Positions 6,707-7,904 of a stretch of DNA of 7,904 bases are shown here, piece by piece. The DNA lies in the NCBI GenBank assembly GCA_023428655.1, contig JAEYXC010000200.1, positions 1 through 7,904 on the forward strand, read 5' to 3'. Origin of the DNA: Bacillota bacterium (GTDB lineage Bacteria > Bacillota > Clostridia > Lachnospirales > Lachnospiraceae). Within the stretch, counting starts at the first letter, position 1. Each line of letters begins with the position of its first letter. The translations under genes and the position numbers were made by a program. Under the pieces are notes generated by a model. That model had not been told where the DNA came from, did no database searches, and saw only the letters and a program-made list of their open reading frames with translations.

Positions 6707-7904
6707 ATGAAGCTTTACAGGAAGTATTTTAAAAAATATAAATTTCCATTCTTGACAGCCATATTGTGTGTATCCTTGGAGGCCTTCTGTGATTTATTGG
6801 GGCCAACCCTGATGTCGCAAATTGTTAGCACTGGAATTGAACAGGGCAATTTATCCCAAGTACAATACTGGGGTAGTATTATGCTCCTTGTAACGATTAC
6901 CGGTGCCTGCTTTGCGGTTATACGCAATAATCTAGCAAGCAGTGTATCTCAGAGGATGGGGGCAGAGCTTAGGAGTGATTTGTTTGAGAAGATTGTCTCC
7001 TTTTCAGAAGTCAGTGTGGACCGGATGGAAAGCGGCTCCTTAATAACCAGAATGACCAATGATACGTCACAGATCATCTTATTCGTCAATGGTATGATGC
7101 GCATTTTTATGAAGGCTCCGATAACCGGCTTTGGAAGTATCATACTGGCTTCAATGTTGAATCTTCGATTGAGCCTCATAATCTATGGAGTGGTTGTTAT
7201 GGTTACCATTTTAATCTATATCAGTATGAAGCTGAGCTATCCGAGATTTCATCAATTACAAATAGCAATCGACCGGATGAATTCTTATATTCAGGAATAT
7301 TTGATGGGAATCCGCCTTGTAAAGGTTTTTGGAACCTATGGGGATGAAAGAAGAAAATTTGAGGATAGGAATCAAACCTTGATGAGGAAGGCAGTATCCT
7401 CACAGATGGTAATTACCGTTATTGCACCAATACTTTCTCTGGTCATCGGAGTGGGTACTGTAATGGTTTTATATGTGGGAAGTCATCTGTTTTCCATCAA
7501 TCTGGCAGATGCAGGTGATATCACGGCTTTTACCATATACATGTCACAAATACTATTCTCCTTGATCATGATTACGAATGTCTTTAGTATGTTTGTTCGC
7601 ACAAAAGCCTCCACTGCACGTATGAAAGAAATATTGGAGTGTGAGGAGGATTATGACAAGAGCAATCAGAAACGTAGCCTGAGGGGAAATATTATTTTCG
7701 AGGATGTTACCTTCGCTTATCCGAACGGAAGCAATACAGCGGTCCTTAAGAACCTCTCCTTTGCTGTTGCGCAGGGAGAAAGTCTAGCAATCATAGGACC
7801 GACGGGCAGTGGCAAATCAACTATTGTCTGGCTACTGCTTCGTTTTTATGATGTAAACAGTGGTAGAATACGAATCAATAATTATGAGCTGAAACAGCTA
7901 GGAG
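6707..7904 (+). CDS. ABC exporter half-transporter (permease fused to ATPase), truncated at window end
   Basis: The frame is open from the ATG at 6707 to the window end (399 codons plus one base). GAGGGAG at 6694-6700 is a good ribosome site 6 bases upstream. The first ~300 residues form the six-helix type IV exporter membrane domain; hydrophobic segments lie near 13-36, 56-73, 130-150, 155-175, 240-260 and 275-297. The conserved EYLMGIRLVKVFGTY (197-211) corresponds to the cytoplasmic loop that contacts the ATPase. The nucleotide-binding domain starts near 328 (IIFEDVTFAYPNG with the stacking Tyr338), and Walker A is GPTGSGKST at 364-372. The Q-loop, signature motif and Walker B lie beyond the window. 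Proteins of this arrangement export drugs, lipids or peptides and are often encoded as heterodimer pairs, so a partner gene may follow. The terminator upstream argues that it is not part of the esterase operon. Substrate unknown. Confidence 0.9.
   Translation, partial: MKLYRKYFKKYKFPFLTAILCVSLEAFCDLLGPTLMSQIVSTGIEQGNLSQVQYWGSIMLLVTITGACFAVIRNNLASSVSQRMGAELRSDLFEKIVSFSEVSVDRMESGSLITRMTNDTSQIILFVNGMMRIFMKAPITGFGSIILASMLNLRLSLIIYGVVVMVTILIYISMKLSYPRFHQLQIAIDRMNSYIQEYLMGIRLVKVFGTYGDERRKFEDRNQTLMRKAVSSQMVITVIAPILSLVIGVGTVMVLYVGSHLFSINLADAGDITAFTIYMSQILFSLIMITNVFSMFVRTKASTARMKEILECEEDYDKSNQKRSLRGNIIFEDVTFAYPNGSNTAVLKNLSFAVAQGESLAIIGPTGSGKSTIVWLLLRFYDVNSGRIRINNYELKQLG

Noticed and set aside
1..7904. 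CRISPR array, tRNA or rRNA genes, insertion sequences, attachment sites
   Set aside because: No regularly spaced repeats, cloverleaf sequence, transposase motif or terminal repeats were seen on either strand.

Overview
The window is a gene-dense, all-plus-strand stretch from a low-to-moderate GC Firmicute. The protein families (clostridial NodB-like deacetylase, CE1, CE2 and SASA esterases, NIF3-like protein), the strong AGGAGG-type ribosome sites and the AT-rich spacers suggest a plant- or host-glycan-using member of the Clostridia, probably Lachnospiraceae. This placement is an inference from protein style; no marker gene is present.

Layout: (1) 1-491, the C-terminal end of a polysaccharide deacetylase-like protein, followed 45 bases later by a CE1-type esterase (537-1412); this pair ends at a rho-independent terminator (1438-1472). 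(2) After an AT-rich region that probably holds a promoter come an alpha/beta hydrolase of the PHB-depolymerase/LpqC type (1606-2799), a sialate-O-acetylesterase-like SGNH protein (2966-4513), a NIF3/DUF34-like metal protein (4533-5345) and a CE2-type acetyl esterase (5446-6558). This second block ends at a 14-bp perfect hairpin terminator (6619-6659). (3) From 6707 to the window end runs the first two thirds of an ABC exporter half-transporter, cut by the window edge just after Walker A.

How it may work together: five consecutive hydrolase genes (one truncated) belong to families that remove acyl or acetyl groups from carbohydrates. The four with a visible N-terminus have no signal peptide, so they probably act in the cytoplasm on imported, decorated oligosaccharides. 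No glycosidase, sugar transporter or regulator lies within the window, so the substrate cannot be named. The NIF3-like gene sits tightly within this block with an altered metal-site sequence and is the least explained member. No RNA gene, CRISPR array, insertion sequence or phage feature was seen, and no gene-free stretch exceeds 200 bases.
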